From assembly GCF_900187365.1 (NCBI RefSeq), contig NZ_FYDG01000012.1:1-64000 (forward strand): DNA of 64,000 bases. Direction: 5' to 3'. Positions within the stretch are counted from its first letter, which is position 1, and each line of letters starts with the position of its first letter. The stretch comes from Rhodoblastus acidophilus. GTDB taxonomy: Bacteria; Pseudomonadota; Alphaproteobacteria; Rhizobiales; Beijerinckiaceae. The translations under genes were made by a program, and so were the position numbers. Shown in pieces: positions 11,886 to 21,688 of the stretch. The notes beneath the pieces are model-generated. The model made no database searches. It saw nothing but the letters and a program-made list of their open reading frames with translations, and was not told the DNA's origin.

Positions 11886-13025
11886 TCACTCCTGCGGATT
11901 GAACGCGACGGTGGAATCCTTCCATTGATCGTAGTACGGCGCGAATTGCGCCGGTATTTTCATGGGATCGCAGGACCGCACCGCCCGCAGGGCGCTGTCG
12001 GCCAGCGAGCGCGCCGTCGGATCGGACGGCGGATTGAGCAGGACCGGCGCCGCCGCCAGCGATCCATCCTGCCGGAACGAAACCTTGATTTTCGGCACAT
12101 AGCGCGGCGTGTCGGAGAAGGACAGAAAGTTCCAGCACTGCTTGTAGCGGTCGCGCAAATAACCATCGAGCGCGTCAGCCATCGAGGGCGACATTTTCGC
12201 GGCATGGCCGGAGGCGGCGCCAGCGGCCGGCGCGCGGCTGATCTCGCGGCCCGCCGATCCCTGCGACTGCGCGGGCTCATGGCTGAGCAGTTTCGACACT
12301 TCCGAAAGATTCGGCGACGGCCGCGCGTTGCTCTCCTCGCCGGATTTCGGCTTGGGCGGCTTGTCGCTGGGCTTGTCGCTCGATTTCCCCGAATTGCTCT
12401 GCGACAGAAGCTTGGCGACCTCGTCCAGCTTCGGCGGCTTCGGCGTCGGCTTTTCGGCCGGCTTCGGAGGGGTCGGCGGCGTCGGAGGCTTGGGCTCCGG
12501 CTTGGGCGGCTCCGGCTTGGGTTCGACCTTCTTTTCCGGCGGTTTCGGACGCGGCGGCGGCTTGACCGGCTCGGCGTCGTCCTTCTCGGGCTCGTCGTCC
12601 GGCTCGGATTTTTCCGGCGGCTTCGGCGCCGGCGTGGGCTTGGGTTTGGGCGGCTCCGGCTTCGGCTCGACCGGCCGCACCGGCGGCGGCGGCGGTTGCT
12701 CGCTCGAATCGGACGGATCGGGCAGACGCTTGAGCGGCGGCGGCGGCGCGGCGACGTCCTTGTGCGCCTGCGGCGTCGGCGGCGTCGGCTTCTGCTCCTC
12801 GTTCTGCGCGACGCGATCGACGCGGGGCTTGGGCGCGATGTCCTTGGTCTTCTCGCCCTTCATGATCTGGCTGAATTGCGCGTCGGTGATGGTCTCGACC
12901 GGCACGGCCTCCTGGGCGTCCTCGAATTTGCGCTCCTGGGAAAAATGGACGAGCAAAAGCGCCAGCACGCCCAAATGGACCGCCGCCGACACAACCAAGC
13001 CGGGCTCGGAGCGCGAAACTTTCAC
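11886..13025 (-). CDS. tolA: Cell envelope integrity protein TolA
   Basis: A 379-residue inner-membrane protein linking the TolQR motor to TolB and Pal. One transmembrane segment lies at about residues 9-27 ([16 protein letters not shown]). A long Pro/Lys/Glu-rich periplasmic stalk follows (about 60-250) with repeated PKPEPPKP units; it is extended rather than the Ala-rich helix of E. coli. The C-terminal domain (about 280-375) is the TonB/TolA-like binding domain with a CWNFLS segment and a late Cys (SCDPMK). It is separated from tolR by 130 bases that contain a palindromic repeat. Confidence 0.88.
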   Translation of the reverse strand: MKVSRSEPGLVVSAAVHLGVLALLLVHFSQERKFEDAQEAVPVETITDAQFSQIMKGEKTKDIAPKPRVDRVAQNEEQKPTPPTPQAHKDVAAPPPPLKRLPDPSDSSEQPPPPPVRPVEPKPEPPKPKPTPAPKPPEKSEPDDEPEKDDAEPVKPPPRPKPPEKKVEPKPEPPKPEPKPPTPPTPPKPAEKPTPKPPKLDEVAKLLSQSNSGKSSDKPSDKPPKPKSGEESNARPSPNLSEVSKLLSHEPAQSQGSAGREISRAPAAGAASGHAAKMSPSMADALDGYLRDRYKQCWNFLSFSDTPRYVPKIKVSFRQDGSLAAAPVLLNPPSDPTARSLADSALRAVRSCDPMKIPAQFAPYYDQWKDSTVAFNPQE

Positions 13026-13041
13026 CGCCGCATCATTCCTC

Positions 13042-13108
13042 TAGAGCATTTTCGAGCGAAGTGGACGCCGGTTCGCGTGAAGAAAATGCGCCAAAACCAA
13101 ATTCTCGA
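13042..13108. repeat. Rhizobiales-type palindromic intergenic repeat
   Basis: The spacer between tolR and tolA contains a nested palindrome: GCATTTTC (13046-13053) pairs with GAAAATGC (13082-13089), and inside it GCGAA (13056-13060) pairs with TTCGC (13072-13076). I recognise the core (AGCATTTTCGAGCGAA followed by GGTTCGCGTGAAGAAAATGC) as a short dispersed palindrome common between genes in Rhizobiales chromosomes. A second copy of the ACGCCGGTTCG part lies inverted at about 13118-13131. I see no other copy in this window. Confidence 0.7.
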
Positions 13109-13155
13109 GCCGCTTCGGCGAACCGGCGTTCACCCAGGAGGCCCGAGGACGAATC

Positions 13156-13599
<444 letters not shown>

Positions 13600-13609
13600 G
13601 GCTTGCTCC

Positions 13610-14314
<705 letters not shown>

Positions 14315-14464
14315 CTGAGCGGTCCTCATCCTTGCTGCGGCGCTTCTGTTGCGCTGCACATGACCGGAAATTCCGTCAATTCTGCGGCTGGACGCGCAAA
14401 AACGCGCGGCCCGCGCCCCAGTAAAGAGACCCGGAGGGTTAACGTCTGGTTACTACGCGCACAT

Positions 14465-14881
14465 TCACGGCGGCGGCGCCAGTTTTTCGCGGATATCCCG
14501 AGGGATACGGCAGGCGCGTCCGCCCGACACCGCCGCGATCAGCACCCGGGCGGTGAACAGGGTTTCCTCGCCTCTCTTGACGCGCTGGTCAAGATCGAGC
14601 GTCGCGGCGGCGATCCGCTCGACCCGCGTCTCCACCGTCAACAGGTCGTCCATATGCGCGGGCCGGAGAAATTCGATGTTCATCCGCGCCACGACGAAAA
14701 AGATTTGCGCCCCCGCGTGAATCTCGCGCTGGCGCAGGTCGAACTCCCGCAGCAATTCGGTTCGCGCGCGTTCGATGAAGCGCAGGTAATTCGCGTGATA
14801 GACGATGCCGGAAAAATCGGTGTCTTCGTAATAGACGCGGATCGGAAACACGTGAGGCGGGACGTCGCCGCTTTCGCTCAT
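14465..14881 (-). CDS. ybgC: Tol-Pal-associated acyl-CoA thioesterase YbgC
   Basis: A 138-residue hot-dog thioesterase of the 4-hydroxybenzoyl-CoA thioesterase class, regularly encoded at the head of tol-pal operons. The active-site motif [16 protein letters not shown] carries Asp22 and His29. The physiological substrate is unsettled; an acyl-ACP or acyl-CoA of phospholipid metabolism is usually suggested. Its start overlaps the ruvB stop by 4 bases, so it is translationally coupled to the ruv operon. Confidence 0.92.
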   Translation of the reverse strand: MSESGDVPPHVFPIRVYYEDTDFSGIVYHANYLRFIERARTELLREFDLRQREIHAGAQIFFVVARMNIEFLRPAHMDDLLTVETRVERIAAATLDLDQRVKRGEETLFTARVLIAAVSGGRACRIPRDIREKLAPPP

Positions 14882-15924
14882 TCCTGGTCGCCCTCCTCTT
14901 GAAACAATTCGGGCTGAAGCGGCTGCGCCGGCGAGGGGACCGCAAGACCCAGATGCCGGAAGGCTTGGGGCGTCAGCACCCGCCCGCGCGGCGTGCGATT
15001 CAAAAACCCCTGCTGCAGCAGGTAGGGTTCGATAATGTCCTCGATGGCGTCGCGCGGCTCGGACAGCGCCGCCGAGATCGTTTCGATTCCCACCGGGCCG
15101 CCGCCGAAATTGATCGCGACCATATTGAGATAGCGGCGGTCCATTTCATCGAGGCCGATGGCGTCGACGTCGAGCAGTTTCAAGGCGTGGTCGGCGACTT
15201 CGCGGGTCACCGTCAGGTCGCCGTCGACCAGCGCGAAATCGCGCACCCGACGCAGCAGCCGCCCGGCGATGCGCGGCGTGCCGCGCGCGCGGCGCGCGAT
15301 CTCGTTGGCGCCGTCCGGGCTCATCGGGCAGTTCATCACCCGCGCGCCGCGCGCGACAATGCTCTGCAACTCCTCGACATTGTAGAAATTCATGCGGATC
15401 GGAATGCCGAAACGGTCGCGCAATGGCGTCGTCAACAAACCGGCGCGCGTCGTGGCGCCGACCAGGGTGAAGCGCGCGAGGTCGATCTTGACGGAACGCG
15501 CCGCCGGTCCCTCGCCGATGATGAGATCGAGCTGGAAATCCTCCATGGCGGGATAAAGGATTTCCTCGACCGCCGGATTGAGGCGATGAATTTCGTCGAT
15601 GAAGAGCACGTCGCGCTCTTCGAGATTGGTCAGTTGCGCCGCCAGATCGCCCGCCTTGGCGATCACCGGCCCGGAGGTCGAGCGGAAATTCACGCCGAGT
15701 TCGCGCGCGACGATCTGCGCCAAAGTGGTCTTGCCGAGACCCGGCGGCCCGACGAACAGCACATGATCCAGCGCGTCCTTGCGCGCCTTGGCCGCCTCGA
15801 TGAACACCTTCAGATTTTTCCGCGCGGCTTCCTGCCCGGTGAAATCGGCCAGAGTCAGGGGACGAATCGAGGATTCGAGATCATCGTCCCGCTTGTCCGG
15901 CGACATCATGCGCGGCGAAGTCAC
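14878..15924 (-). CDS. ruvB: Holliday junction DNA helicase RuvB
   Basis: A 348-residue AAA+ motor that drives branch migration with RuvA. Walker A is GPPGLGKTT and Walker B is [10 protein letters not shown]; the RuvB-specific [11 protein letters not shown] opens the domain, and the C-terminal winged helix with the [12 protein letters not shown] motif is intact. Start and stop both overlap neighbours by 4 bases (ruvA upstream, ybgC downstream), which supports the chosen start. Confidence 0.97.
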   Translation of the reverse strand: MTSPRMMSPDKRDDDLESSIRPLTLADFTGQEAARKNLKVFIEAAKARKDALDHVLFVGPPGLGKTTLAQIVARELGVNFRSTSGPVIAKAGDLAAQLTNLEERDVLFIDEIHRLNPAVEEILYPAMEDFQLDLIIGEGPAARSVKIDLARFTLVGATTRAGLLTTPLRDRFGIPIRMNFYNVEELQSIVARGARVMNCPMSPDGANEIARRARGTPRIAGRLLRRVRDFALVDGDLTVTREVADHALKLLDVDAIGLDEMDRRYLNMVAINFGGGPVGIETISAALSEPRDAIEDIIEPYLLQQGFLNRTPRGRVLTPQAFRHLGLAVPSPAQPLQPELFQEEGDQE

Positions 15925-16535
15925 TGCGCCAACTCCTTGAGGCCGCGCCGGATCAGCGCGCTGGTCTCGGCGTCGTCGCCCAGGGCCTTGAGACTTGCGG
16001 CGATCGCCACGGCGGCCTGGGGCCGGCCGTAGCCGAGATTGACCAGAGCGGAAATGGCTTCAGCCGCAGCGGTGGAGGGGCCGGCCGTCTCCTCGCCGGC
16101 GAGTTGAACCGCCACAGCGCCGATCTCGCCGAACGCGCCCGCCTTGTCCTTCAATTCCGCGACGATGCGCGCGGCGAGCTTGGGGCCGACGCCGGGCGCC
16201 CGGGCGACGGACGCCTTGTCCTGCAAGGCGATGGCGGAGGTGAGGTCCGAAGGCGGCAAAATCGAAAGAATCGCCAGGGCGACCTTGGAGCCAACGCCCT
16301 GAACGTTCTGCAACATCCGAAACCAGTCGCGCTCGGCGTCGGACAGAAAGCCGAACAGCCGAATTGAATCTTCGCGCACCTGCGTTTCTATGGAGAGCAC
16401 CGCCGCCTCGCCGGCGCGCGGCAATTTCTGCAAGGTCCGGCTCGAACAGGCGACGACATAGCCGACGCCATGCACATCGAGGATCAGATGATCCTCGTAG
16501 AGTGAATCCACCACGCCCTTCAACTTGCCGATCAT
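15921..16535 (-). CDS. ruvA: Holliday junction DNA helicase RuvA
   Basis: A 204-residue junction-binding subunit. It begins [11 protein letters not shown], has the OB-fold N-terminal domain, the paired helix-hairpin-helix domain ([14 protein letters not shown] and [19 protein letters not shown]) and a C-terminal RuvB-binding three-helix domain with [14 protein letters not shown]. Overlap with ruvB by 4 bases indicates coupling; ruvC is 61 bases upstream. Confidence 0.97.
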   Translation of the reverse strand: MIGKLKGVVDSLYEDHLILDVHGVGYVVACSSRTLQKLPRAGEAAVLSIETQVREDSIRLFGFLSDAERDWFRMLQNVQGVGSKVALAILSILPPSDLTSAIALQDKASVARAPGVGPKLAARIVAELKDKAGAFGEIGAVAVQLAGEETAGPSTAAAEAISALVNLGYGRPQAAVAIAASLKALGDDAETSALIRRGLKELAQ

Positions 16536-16596
16536 TCGTCCCGCCCGATTCGCCGCCGCAGTGTACCCGATTTGGCGACATTCGCGGCGACGCTGG

Positions 16597-17109
16597 TCAT
16601 TTCCTCAGGAGCATGGCTTCGCGAGCGCGGGCGCCGCGATGCTGCGCGTGACAGATGGCGACGGCCAGCGCGTCGGCGGCGTCGGCGCTGCGCGCCGCGC
16701 TGCGCGGCAGCAGCACCTTGACCATCATGGCGATCTGAGCCTTTTCCGCGTGGCCCGCGCCAACCACGGTCTTTTTCACCAGATTGGCGGAATATTCTGC
16801 GACGTCCACGCCGGCCAGGGCGGGCACCACCAGCGCGACGCCCCGGGCGTGGCCGAGTTTCAGCGCGGACTGCGGGTCGCGATTGACGAATGTCTCCTCG
16901 ACCGCCGCCTCGTCGGGCTCATGCGCGGCCATGACCGCGGCGAGCGCCTCGTGCAGCACCCGAAGCCGCAGGGCGAGATCGCCCTCGGTCGGCGGGTGAA
17001 TGGCGCCGGACGCGACATAGGCGAGGTTCGCGCCCTCGACTTCGATCACGCCCCAGCCCGTGTGACGCAGGCCGGGGTCGATGCCGAGGATGCGGACGGC
17101 CGCGCGCAT
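16597..17109 (-). CDS. ruvC: Holliday junction resolvase RuvC
   Basis: A 170-residue endonuclease that cuts Holliday junctions symmetrically. The RNase H-like core starts with [14 protein letters not shown], carrying the first catalytic Asp; the second acidic residue is in [16 protein letters not shown] and the final pair in [16 protein letters not shown]. The start is ATG 17109, three bases after the upstream trcR stop codon. It heads ruvC-ruvA-ruvB-ybgC. Confidence 0.96.
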   Translation of the reverse strand: MRAAVRILGIDPGLRHTGWGVIEVEGANLAYVASGAIHPPTEGDLALRLRVLHEALAAVMAAHEPDEAAVEETFVNRDPQSALKLGHARGVALVVPALAGVDVAEYSANLVKKTVVGAGHAEKAQIAMMVKVLLPRSAARSADAADALAVAICHAQHRGARAREAMLLRK

Positions 17110-17112
17110 CCC

Positions 17113-17838
17113 TTACTCCTTGGTCTTCAGATCCTTGAGATCCTTGAGCTTGCCGAACACGGATTCGACGTCGAAGTCGTCTTCCTGCTCGACAGGCTTC
17201 GCAGCGCTGGAGCCGAACACCTCTTCCTGCGAAACCGGCTCGTAATAGTAAGGCTGGGTCGTCTCCTCGGCGGGAGCGAGCACGGGACCATGATCCTGCA
17301 CGAGTTGCGGACGTTCCTTGGCGGCGCGCTGGACTTCGAAATCCAGGTCGATCTGGGAGCACAGGCCCAGGGTGACCGGATCCATCGGCGTCAAGGACGC
17401 GGAATTCCAGTGGGTGCGCTCGCGGATCGCGGCGATGGTGTTCTTGGTGGTGCCGGCCAGACGCATGATCTGCGCGTCCTTGAGCTCGGGATGGTTGCGC
17501 ACCAGCCAAAGGATCGCATTGGGGCGGTCCTGGCGGCGGGACAGCGGCGTGTAGCGCGGACCGCGATGACGCTTGGTTTCCGGCAGGCGAACCTTGGACA
17601 CAGCCAGCTTCAAAGGGTGAGACGGCTTCTTTTCCGCCCGTTCGATTTCCTCGCGAGTCAGCTGGCCCGATGTGATCGGATCGAGCCCCCGGATGCCGGC
17701 GCCCACCTCGCCATCGGCGATGCCTTTGACTTCGAGCGGATGCAGCTTGCAAAATTCCGCGATCTGATCGAACGTCAGAGACGTGTTTTCCACCAGCCAG
17801 ATGGCCGTCGCCTTGGGCATGAGCGGGGCATTGCTCAT
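17113..17838 (-). CDS. trcR: Cell-cycle transcriptional regulator TrcR (DUF1013)
   Basis: A 241-residue protein of the alphaproteobacterial DUF1013 family, described under the name TrcR as a cell-cycle transcriptional regulator. The N-terminal half is a helix-turn-helix-like segment (SLTFDQIAEFCKLHPLEVKG), with a second similar unit at about 120-150 (HPELKDAQIMRLAGTTKNTI). The C-terminal 60 residues are acidic and low in conservation. It directly precedes ruvC with 3 bases between. Family assignment is from recognition of the sequence pattern; the role is inferred from the family. Confidence 0.82.
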   Translation of the reverse strand: MSNAPLMPKATAIWLVENTSLTFDQIAEFCKLHPLEVKGIADGEVGAGIRGLDPITSGQLTREEIERAEKKPSHPLKLAVSKVRLPETKRHRGPRYTPLSRRQDRPNAILWLVRNHPELKDAQIMRLAGTTKNTIAAIRERTHWNSASLTPMDPVTLGLCSQIDLDFEVQRAAKERPQLVQDHGPVLAPAEETTQPYYYEPVSQEEVFGSSAAKPVEQEDDFDVESVFGKLKDLKDLKTKE

Positions 17839-18001
17839 CGTTGTCTCCTAGAATCTCGCTTTCGGCGTCCGTGCGCCATCGCGCTCGGACCGGCCCGGAT
17901 GAGGCGCAGCCTCAAGTTTCCATTCATGACGGGAATTTGGGACATATAAGCTGATCGGCTTGAAAAGGCAACTTACGGGCCGCCAACCAAGAGAGAAAAT
18001 C

Positions 18002-18214
18002 ATGGCGCGAGATGATGATGAATCTTTTGCCCCGCGCAAATCGGCCAGCGTTCAACACGCCGTTGGAGAACCCTTGGACGCCTTTTCGATCGAAGAACTC
18101 ATCGAGCGCGTGACATTGCTTCACGCGGAGATCGCCAGGATTGAGACCATACTCGCCCAGAAGCGCGCCTCGCGCGAGGCCGCGGCGCTGTTTTTCAAGG
18201 GTGACGCAACGTAA
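18002..18214 (+). CDS. DUF1192 small protein
   Basis: A 70-residue protein of the DUF1192 family, found in alphaproteobacteria and of unknown function. The conserved core is LDAFSIEELIERV followed by an amphipathic helix with LHAEIARIE. ATG 18002 was chosen because GAGAGAAAAT lies directly upstream; an upstream in-frame start at 17960 would add 14 non-conserved residues. It is divergent to trcR and lies ahead of the RcdA-type gene. Confidence 0.75.
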   Translation: MARDDDESFAPRKSASVQHAVGEPLDAFSIEELIERVTLLHAEIARIETILAQKRASREAAALFFKGDAT

Positions 18215-18502
18215 TGTTTTGACGGCCGTTTCATTGAAAAACATAGAGCGTTGACGCGCTGGCGAGGCGCCCGGCGCGGATTGGACCGGCGTAAAGACGC
18301 CCTGTGACGCCACACTGTTGAGTCAAGCCGCGCTCTTTTCGACTCGTTTCCACGCAAGGTCAAAACGTTTCACTATCGCCCCATTAACGTTAAATAAGAT
18401 TAAACGAGCGCCCCCGGCAAAATGACGCTATCTTGTTGAAGTTCCCGGTGGCTGACCATTGGTCGCCGATTTTCTGCGTTCGCGCGCGTTCCGAGGTGGC
18501 GC
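18215..18502. promoter_or_regulatory. Upstream region of the RcdA-type gene with GANTC sites and TTAA boxes
   Basis: This 288-base stretch contains no gene. It holds GAGTC at 18320-18324 and GACTC at 18341-18345, two GANTC sites (the CcrM methylation target) exactly 21 bases apart. About 40-60 bases further on lies an AT-rich patch with TTAA at 18384, 18390 and 18400. The last two are separated by 6 bases, one short of the CtrA consensus TTAA-N7-TTAA. Function is inferred only. Confidence 0.35.
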
Positions 18503-19024
18503 ATGTCTCAGTTCATCCAGCACGATGGCGACGAACCCGTCTCGTTCGTCGCTCACCTGGCTTCTTCCGAAGCCTTCAAGTCCATGTTCCGCGAGGGCAT
18601 GTCCCTGGTCGAGGAAGCCGCCGCCTATCTGGACGGACCGGGCCGCGAACAGGCCCGCGAACTCGAACGCAACGAATCGCTGGCCTATGCCGCGGAAAGC
18701 ATGAGGCTGACCACGCGCCTGATGCAACTTGCGTCTTGGCTGCTGCTGCAGCGCGCCGTCAACGAAGGCGAGTTGACGTTCGAGCAGGCGCTGTCCGAAA
18801 AGCGCAAGGTCAAACTGTCCCAGCAGGATGTGGCGACCGCGCCCGAGGTCTTCGAAAAACTGCCGCACGATCTTCAGGCCCTGGTCGGCGAATCTCTTCG
18901 CCTGCAAGCGCGCGTCATTCACCTCGACCAGTTGCTCTATCTCGACCCCAAGGCCACCCTGGTCGGCCCGGTGGCCAGCCCCGTCGAGGAGCAACTCGCC
19001 CGTTTGCGCGCCGCTTTCGGGTGA
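18503..19024 (+). CDS. RcdA-type regulator of CtrA degradation (DUF1465)
   Basis: A 173-residue, mostly helical protein of the DUF1465 family, to which Caulobacter RcdA belongs. RcdA is an adaptor in the CpdR-RcdA-PopA hierarchy that hands CtrA to ClpXP. The family core is visible as FREGMSLVEEAAAYLDG, then SLAYAAESMRLTTRLMQLASWLL and the C-terminal ESLRLQARVIHLDQLL. The disordered tail seen in Caulobacter RcdA is short here. The candidate cell-cycle sites upstream and the nearby trcR fit a cell-cycle role. Target specificity cannot be read from sequence. Confidence 0.75.
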   Translation: MSQFIQHDGDEPVSFVAHLASSEAFKSMFREGMSLVEEAAAYLDGPGREQARELERNESLAYAAESMRLTTRLMQLASWLLLQRAVNEGELTFEQALSEKRKVKLSQQDVATAPEVFEKLPHDLQALVGESLRLQARVIHLDQLLYLDPKATLVGPVASPVEEQLARLRAAFG

Positions 19025-19302
19025 TCCGCCATCCGTGCGCGGCCGCTGCGTCGCCGGCGGGGCGGGCTTGTTGAGCGTTGAAAACGTCTCGGAAAGGCGC
19101 GCGCGGCGGGCTGTGTCCGGCGCGGCTTTGGGGCGGCTTGGCCAACCGCATCCGGTTCTCGACTGAAAATTGTTGGTGCGGGCCGAACGCATTTGCTAAT
19201 GAAAGCTGTCGCGCCTGAAATCGCGACGACGGCCCTGCCAGGTTTCGCGCTGCGAGCGCAGGCAAGCAAAGGCGTTAGGCGACTGCAATCAGAGGTGAGC
19301 TA

Positions 19303-19578
19303 GTGACTTCGGCCCCGAACGACCAGCAATCGATGGTCAACGACATTCTCGACGTGATCGCGACCGAGGGGATGATTTCTCGCGAAAAACTTCAGGACGA
19401 CGCGACGATTGAAAGCCTGGGGCTGAAATCCATCGACATTGTCATGATCCTGACCGCGATCGAGGAAAAATTCGACGTCTATATCCCCATGGACGGCTCG
19501 TTCCAGGAGGCCAAGGATCTCAAGGGCCTGGTCGAGGCGATCAGCGCACATATCCTCAAGGAAAAAACAGAGAAATGA
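19303..19578 (+). CDS. Acyl carrier protein, specialised
   Basis: A 91-residue acyl carrier protein. The phosphopantetheine attachment motif is LGLKSIDIV with Ser43; the residue before it is Lys instead of the Asp of housekeeping AcpP (DSLD), so this is not the primary fatty-acid ACP. The rest of helix II and III is typical (ILTAIEEKFDVYIP). Start GTG 19303 has AGAGGTGAG about 8 bases upstream. The stop overlaps the next start (ATGA), coupling it to a beta-ketoacyl synthase. The family resembles NodF-like and other special-purpose carriers; the acyl product is unknown. Confidence 0.85.
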   Translation: MTSAPNDQQSMVNDILDVIATEGMISREKLQDDATIESLGLKSIDIVMILTAIEEKFDVYIPMDGSFQEAKDLKGLVEAISAHILKEKTEK

Positions 19579-20789
19579 CGGGTCGCCGCGTCGTCGTCAC
19601 CGGCATGGGCTCTGTGTCCGCCGCCGGGATCGGAGCCGAACCGTTGTGGCGCGCAGCGCGCGACGGCAAGTCGTGCGTCGGGCCGCTGGCGGTGCGTGAG
19701 CCATACGGCGGCCGCATCAAGATTTCCGCCCAGGTGCGTGATTTCGACGTCGCCGAGCGCCTCGGCCCCACCGTCGCGCCCTTCGCCGACCTGTTCGCCG
19801 CCTATGCTCTGGTCGCCGCCGACGAAGCCGTCGCTCAGGCCGGGTTGGATCGCGACGCGCGCCAAGGCGCGCGTTGCGCGACCTTGTTGGGCACTGGCAT
19901 CGGCGGAATGCACACCATCGACGACGGCATCTATGCCGTCTATTTCGCCAACAAGAGGCCCGAGGCTCTGACCGTGCCCAAGCTGATCCCGAGCGCGGGG
20001 CCGGCGTTGCTGTCGATGCGGTTTGGCGCGACCGGCCCTTGTTTCGCCGTGGCGAGCGCCTGTTCGTCCGGCGCGCAGGCCATTGGGCTGGGCATGCAGA
20101 TGATCCGCGCCGGCATGGTCGATCGCGCCATCGTCGGCGGCTCCGAGGCCTGCGCGACCAACGGCGCCATGCGCGCATGGGAAACCCTGCGCGTCCTCAC
20201 CCCGGATTTGTGCCGGCCGTTCGCTAAAAACCGCAACGGCATGGTGCTGGGCGAAGGCGCCGCCATGTTCGTGCTCGAAGCCGAGGAATCCGCGCGCGCG
20301 CGCGGCGCGCAGCCGCTGTGCTATCTCTCCGGCTATGGCACCAACAGCGACGCCCTCGACCCCGTTCGTCCCGATGCGGCCAGCGCGTCCGCCTGCATGA
20401 ACATGGCTTTGGAAGACGCCGGCCTCAGGCCCGAGGACATTGACTATGTCAACGCCCACGGCACCGCCACCGTCGCCAATGACGGCAATGAGGCCGAGGC
20501 GCTCAACCGCAGCTTCGGCTCGCATTGCGACGACATGCTGGTCTCGTCGACCAAACCGGTGCACGGCCACACGCTTGGCGCGGCCGGCGCCATCGAGCTG
20601 GCGATCGCCATCAGGGCGTTGCGCGAGCAGGTCGCGCCCCCAAGCCTCAATGTCGAGCTTCAGGATCCGGGATGCCGGATCAAGCTTGTCGGGCCCGAGG
20701 CGGTCGCTCGCCCCATGCGCGCCGTATTGTCCAATTCCTTCGCCTTCGGCGGCATCAACGCGTCGCTCATCATCACGCCGGCGGTCTGA
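19575..20789 (+). CDS. Beta-ketoacyl-ACP synthase, FabF/NodE type
   Basis: A 404-residue condensing enzyme of the KAS II (FabF/NodE) class that extends acyl-ACP by two carbons. The catalytic triad is complete: Cys163 in ASACSSG, His295 in NAHGTAT and His332 in VHGHTLGAAG. The GVG-like late loop is FAFGGIN. Length is normal for the class. It is translationally coupled to the upstream acyl carrier protein and abuts the downstream hot-dog gene with no gap, so the four genes 19303-21613 behave as one unit. It is more divergent from FabF than a housekeeping copy would be. Confidence 0.88.
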   Translation: MTGRRVVVTGMGSVSAAGIGAEPLWRAARDGKSCVGPLAVREPYGGRIKISAQVRDFDVAERLGPTVAPFADLFAAYALVAADEAVAQAGLDRDARQGARCATLLGTGIGGMHTIDDGIYAVYFANKRPEALTVPKLIPSAGPALLSMRFGATGPCFAVASACSSGAQAIGLGMQMIRAGMVDRAIVGGSEACATNGAMRAWETLRVLTPDLCRPFAKNRNGMVLGEGAAMFVLEAEESARARGAQPLCYLSGYGTNSDALDPVRPDAASASACMNMALEDAGLRPEDIDYVNAHGTATVANDGNEAEALNRSFGSHCDDMLVSSTKPVHGHTLGAAGAIELAIAIRALREQVAPPSLNVELQDPGCRIKLVGPEAVARPMRAVLSNSFAFGGINASLIITPAV

Positions 20790-21200
20790 ATGGCCGCCGC
20801 GCCGAAAGTTGAGCGCGCCGGCCCCCTGCGCGTCACAACAGCGAGCGAGGCGGTGCGGACGTTCCGGCTTGAAACGGGGTGGCCCGGAGCCGAGGGCGTC
20901 GTGCCCCTGAGTTTTCCGGTCGTGTGGATGAAAAGCCCGGAAATCGCCGAGCCGATCCGCGCCGCAGCGGAGGAGGTCGGCCTCCCCCTGCATGAAGCGC
21001 AATCGTTCGACTATATCGAACGTCTGGAACTCGACCGATCCTACGACCTCATGCTCGAAATGCGCCGCGAGACCAATCCGCCCCGACTGGTGGCGAAAGC
21101 GGACATTCATGCGACCGACGGATCGCTCGTCGGCCATGTCGTTTCGACCCTTCGCCTGATTGATCCAACATCTGTTCCTGCGCCAGAGGATCTGGTTTGA
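20790..21200 (+). CDS. FAS1-like/HadA-like hot-dog dehydratase subunit
   Basis: A 136-residue single hot-dog domain. The pattern VVPLSFPVVWMKSPEIAEPIR, LHEAQSFDYIERLELDRSYDL split over two strands, and the final LVGHVVSTLRLI resembles the FAS1-like dehydratase domain (as in mycobacterial HadA) rather than MaoC proper. I see no Asp/His catalytic pair, in keeping with a non-catalytic partner subunit. ATG 20790 directly follows the synthase stop, and its own stop overlaps the next start by 4 bases. The family call is by eye and moderately certain. Confidence 0.6.
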   Translation: MAAAPKVERAGPLRVTTASEAVRTFRLETGWPGAEGVVPLSFPVVWMKSPEIAEPIRAAAEEVGLPLHEAQSFDYIERLELDRSYDLMLEMRRETNPPRLVAKADIHATDGSLVGHVVSTLRLIDPTSVPAPEDLV

Positions 21201-21613
21201 TTGCGCCGACGCTCAAAAGCGGGGACCGGCTGCCGTCCCGGGTGATCGGCCCGTTTCTTCAAGAGAATCTGGCCGCTTACGCCGCCGCTTCCGGCGACTT
21301 CAATCCCCTGCACCTCGAATTGGACTTCGCCCGCCGGTTCGGATTCGCCGCCCGCCCGGTGCATGGCATGCGTCTGCTCGCGGCTTTCGAGCCCTTGTTG
21401 CAGGAATGGCGGGAGGATCTGACTCCCCTGAGCCTGAAGGGCCAGTTTCTCACGCCTGTGCTTGAGGGCGAGCGCGCCACGCTGTCCGGACGCGTCGCCA
21501 AGATCGAGCAAACCGCCTCGGGCTTTGTCGGGATCATCCGGTTGATGGCGCAGACGGAGCGCGGCGCGCCGGCGCTGATGGGCGAAGCGCGGATGGCCGC
21601 TCGGACCGTCTGA
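21197..21613 (+). CDS. MaoC-like (R)-specific hydratase/dehydratase subunit, HadB-like
   Basis: A 138-residue hot-dog protein with the full hydratase-2 motif: YAAASGDFNPLHLE, with catalytic Asp34 and His39, and the following GFAARPVHGM. It would interconvert 3-hydroxyacyl and enoyl thioesters. The start is a TTG (21197) whose last two bases belong to the upstream stop codon. Together with the preceding non-catalytic hot-dog protein it has the layout of the HadAB heterodimer of mycobacterial FAS-II. A ketoreductase and an enoyl reductase are absent locally. Confidence 0.75.
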   Translation: MIAPTLKSGDRLPSRVIGPFLQENLAAYAAASGDFNPLHLELDFARRFGFAARPVHGMRLLAAFEPLLQEWREDLTPLSLKGQFLTPVLEGERATLSGRVAKIEQTASGFVGIIRLMAQTERGAPALMGEARMAARTV

Positions 21614-21688
21614 CCTCCTCAAAGAGACGCATGGACGAATGTTTCACGATTGACTATGCAAAATGCGAACGAACAAGCAAAGGCGGGT

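Noticed and set aside
11815-12138. A 108-codon N-terminal extension of tolB.
   Set aside because: It overlaps the 3' end of tolA and has no similarity; the signal peptide begins at 11814.
12328-13044. A Gly/Ser-rich 238-codon frame opposite tolA, resembling a PE_PGRS or silk-like protein.
   Set aside because: Its repeats are the complement of the Pro/Lys codons of the TolA stalk.
18384-18403. A canonical CtrA box before the RcdA-type gene.
   Set aside because: The TTAA pair is spaced by 6 bases, not 7, so I do not call it a consensus site; kept only as a weak part of a finding.
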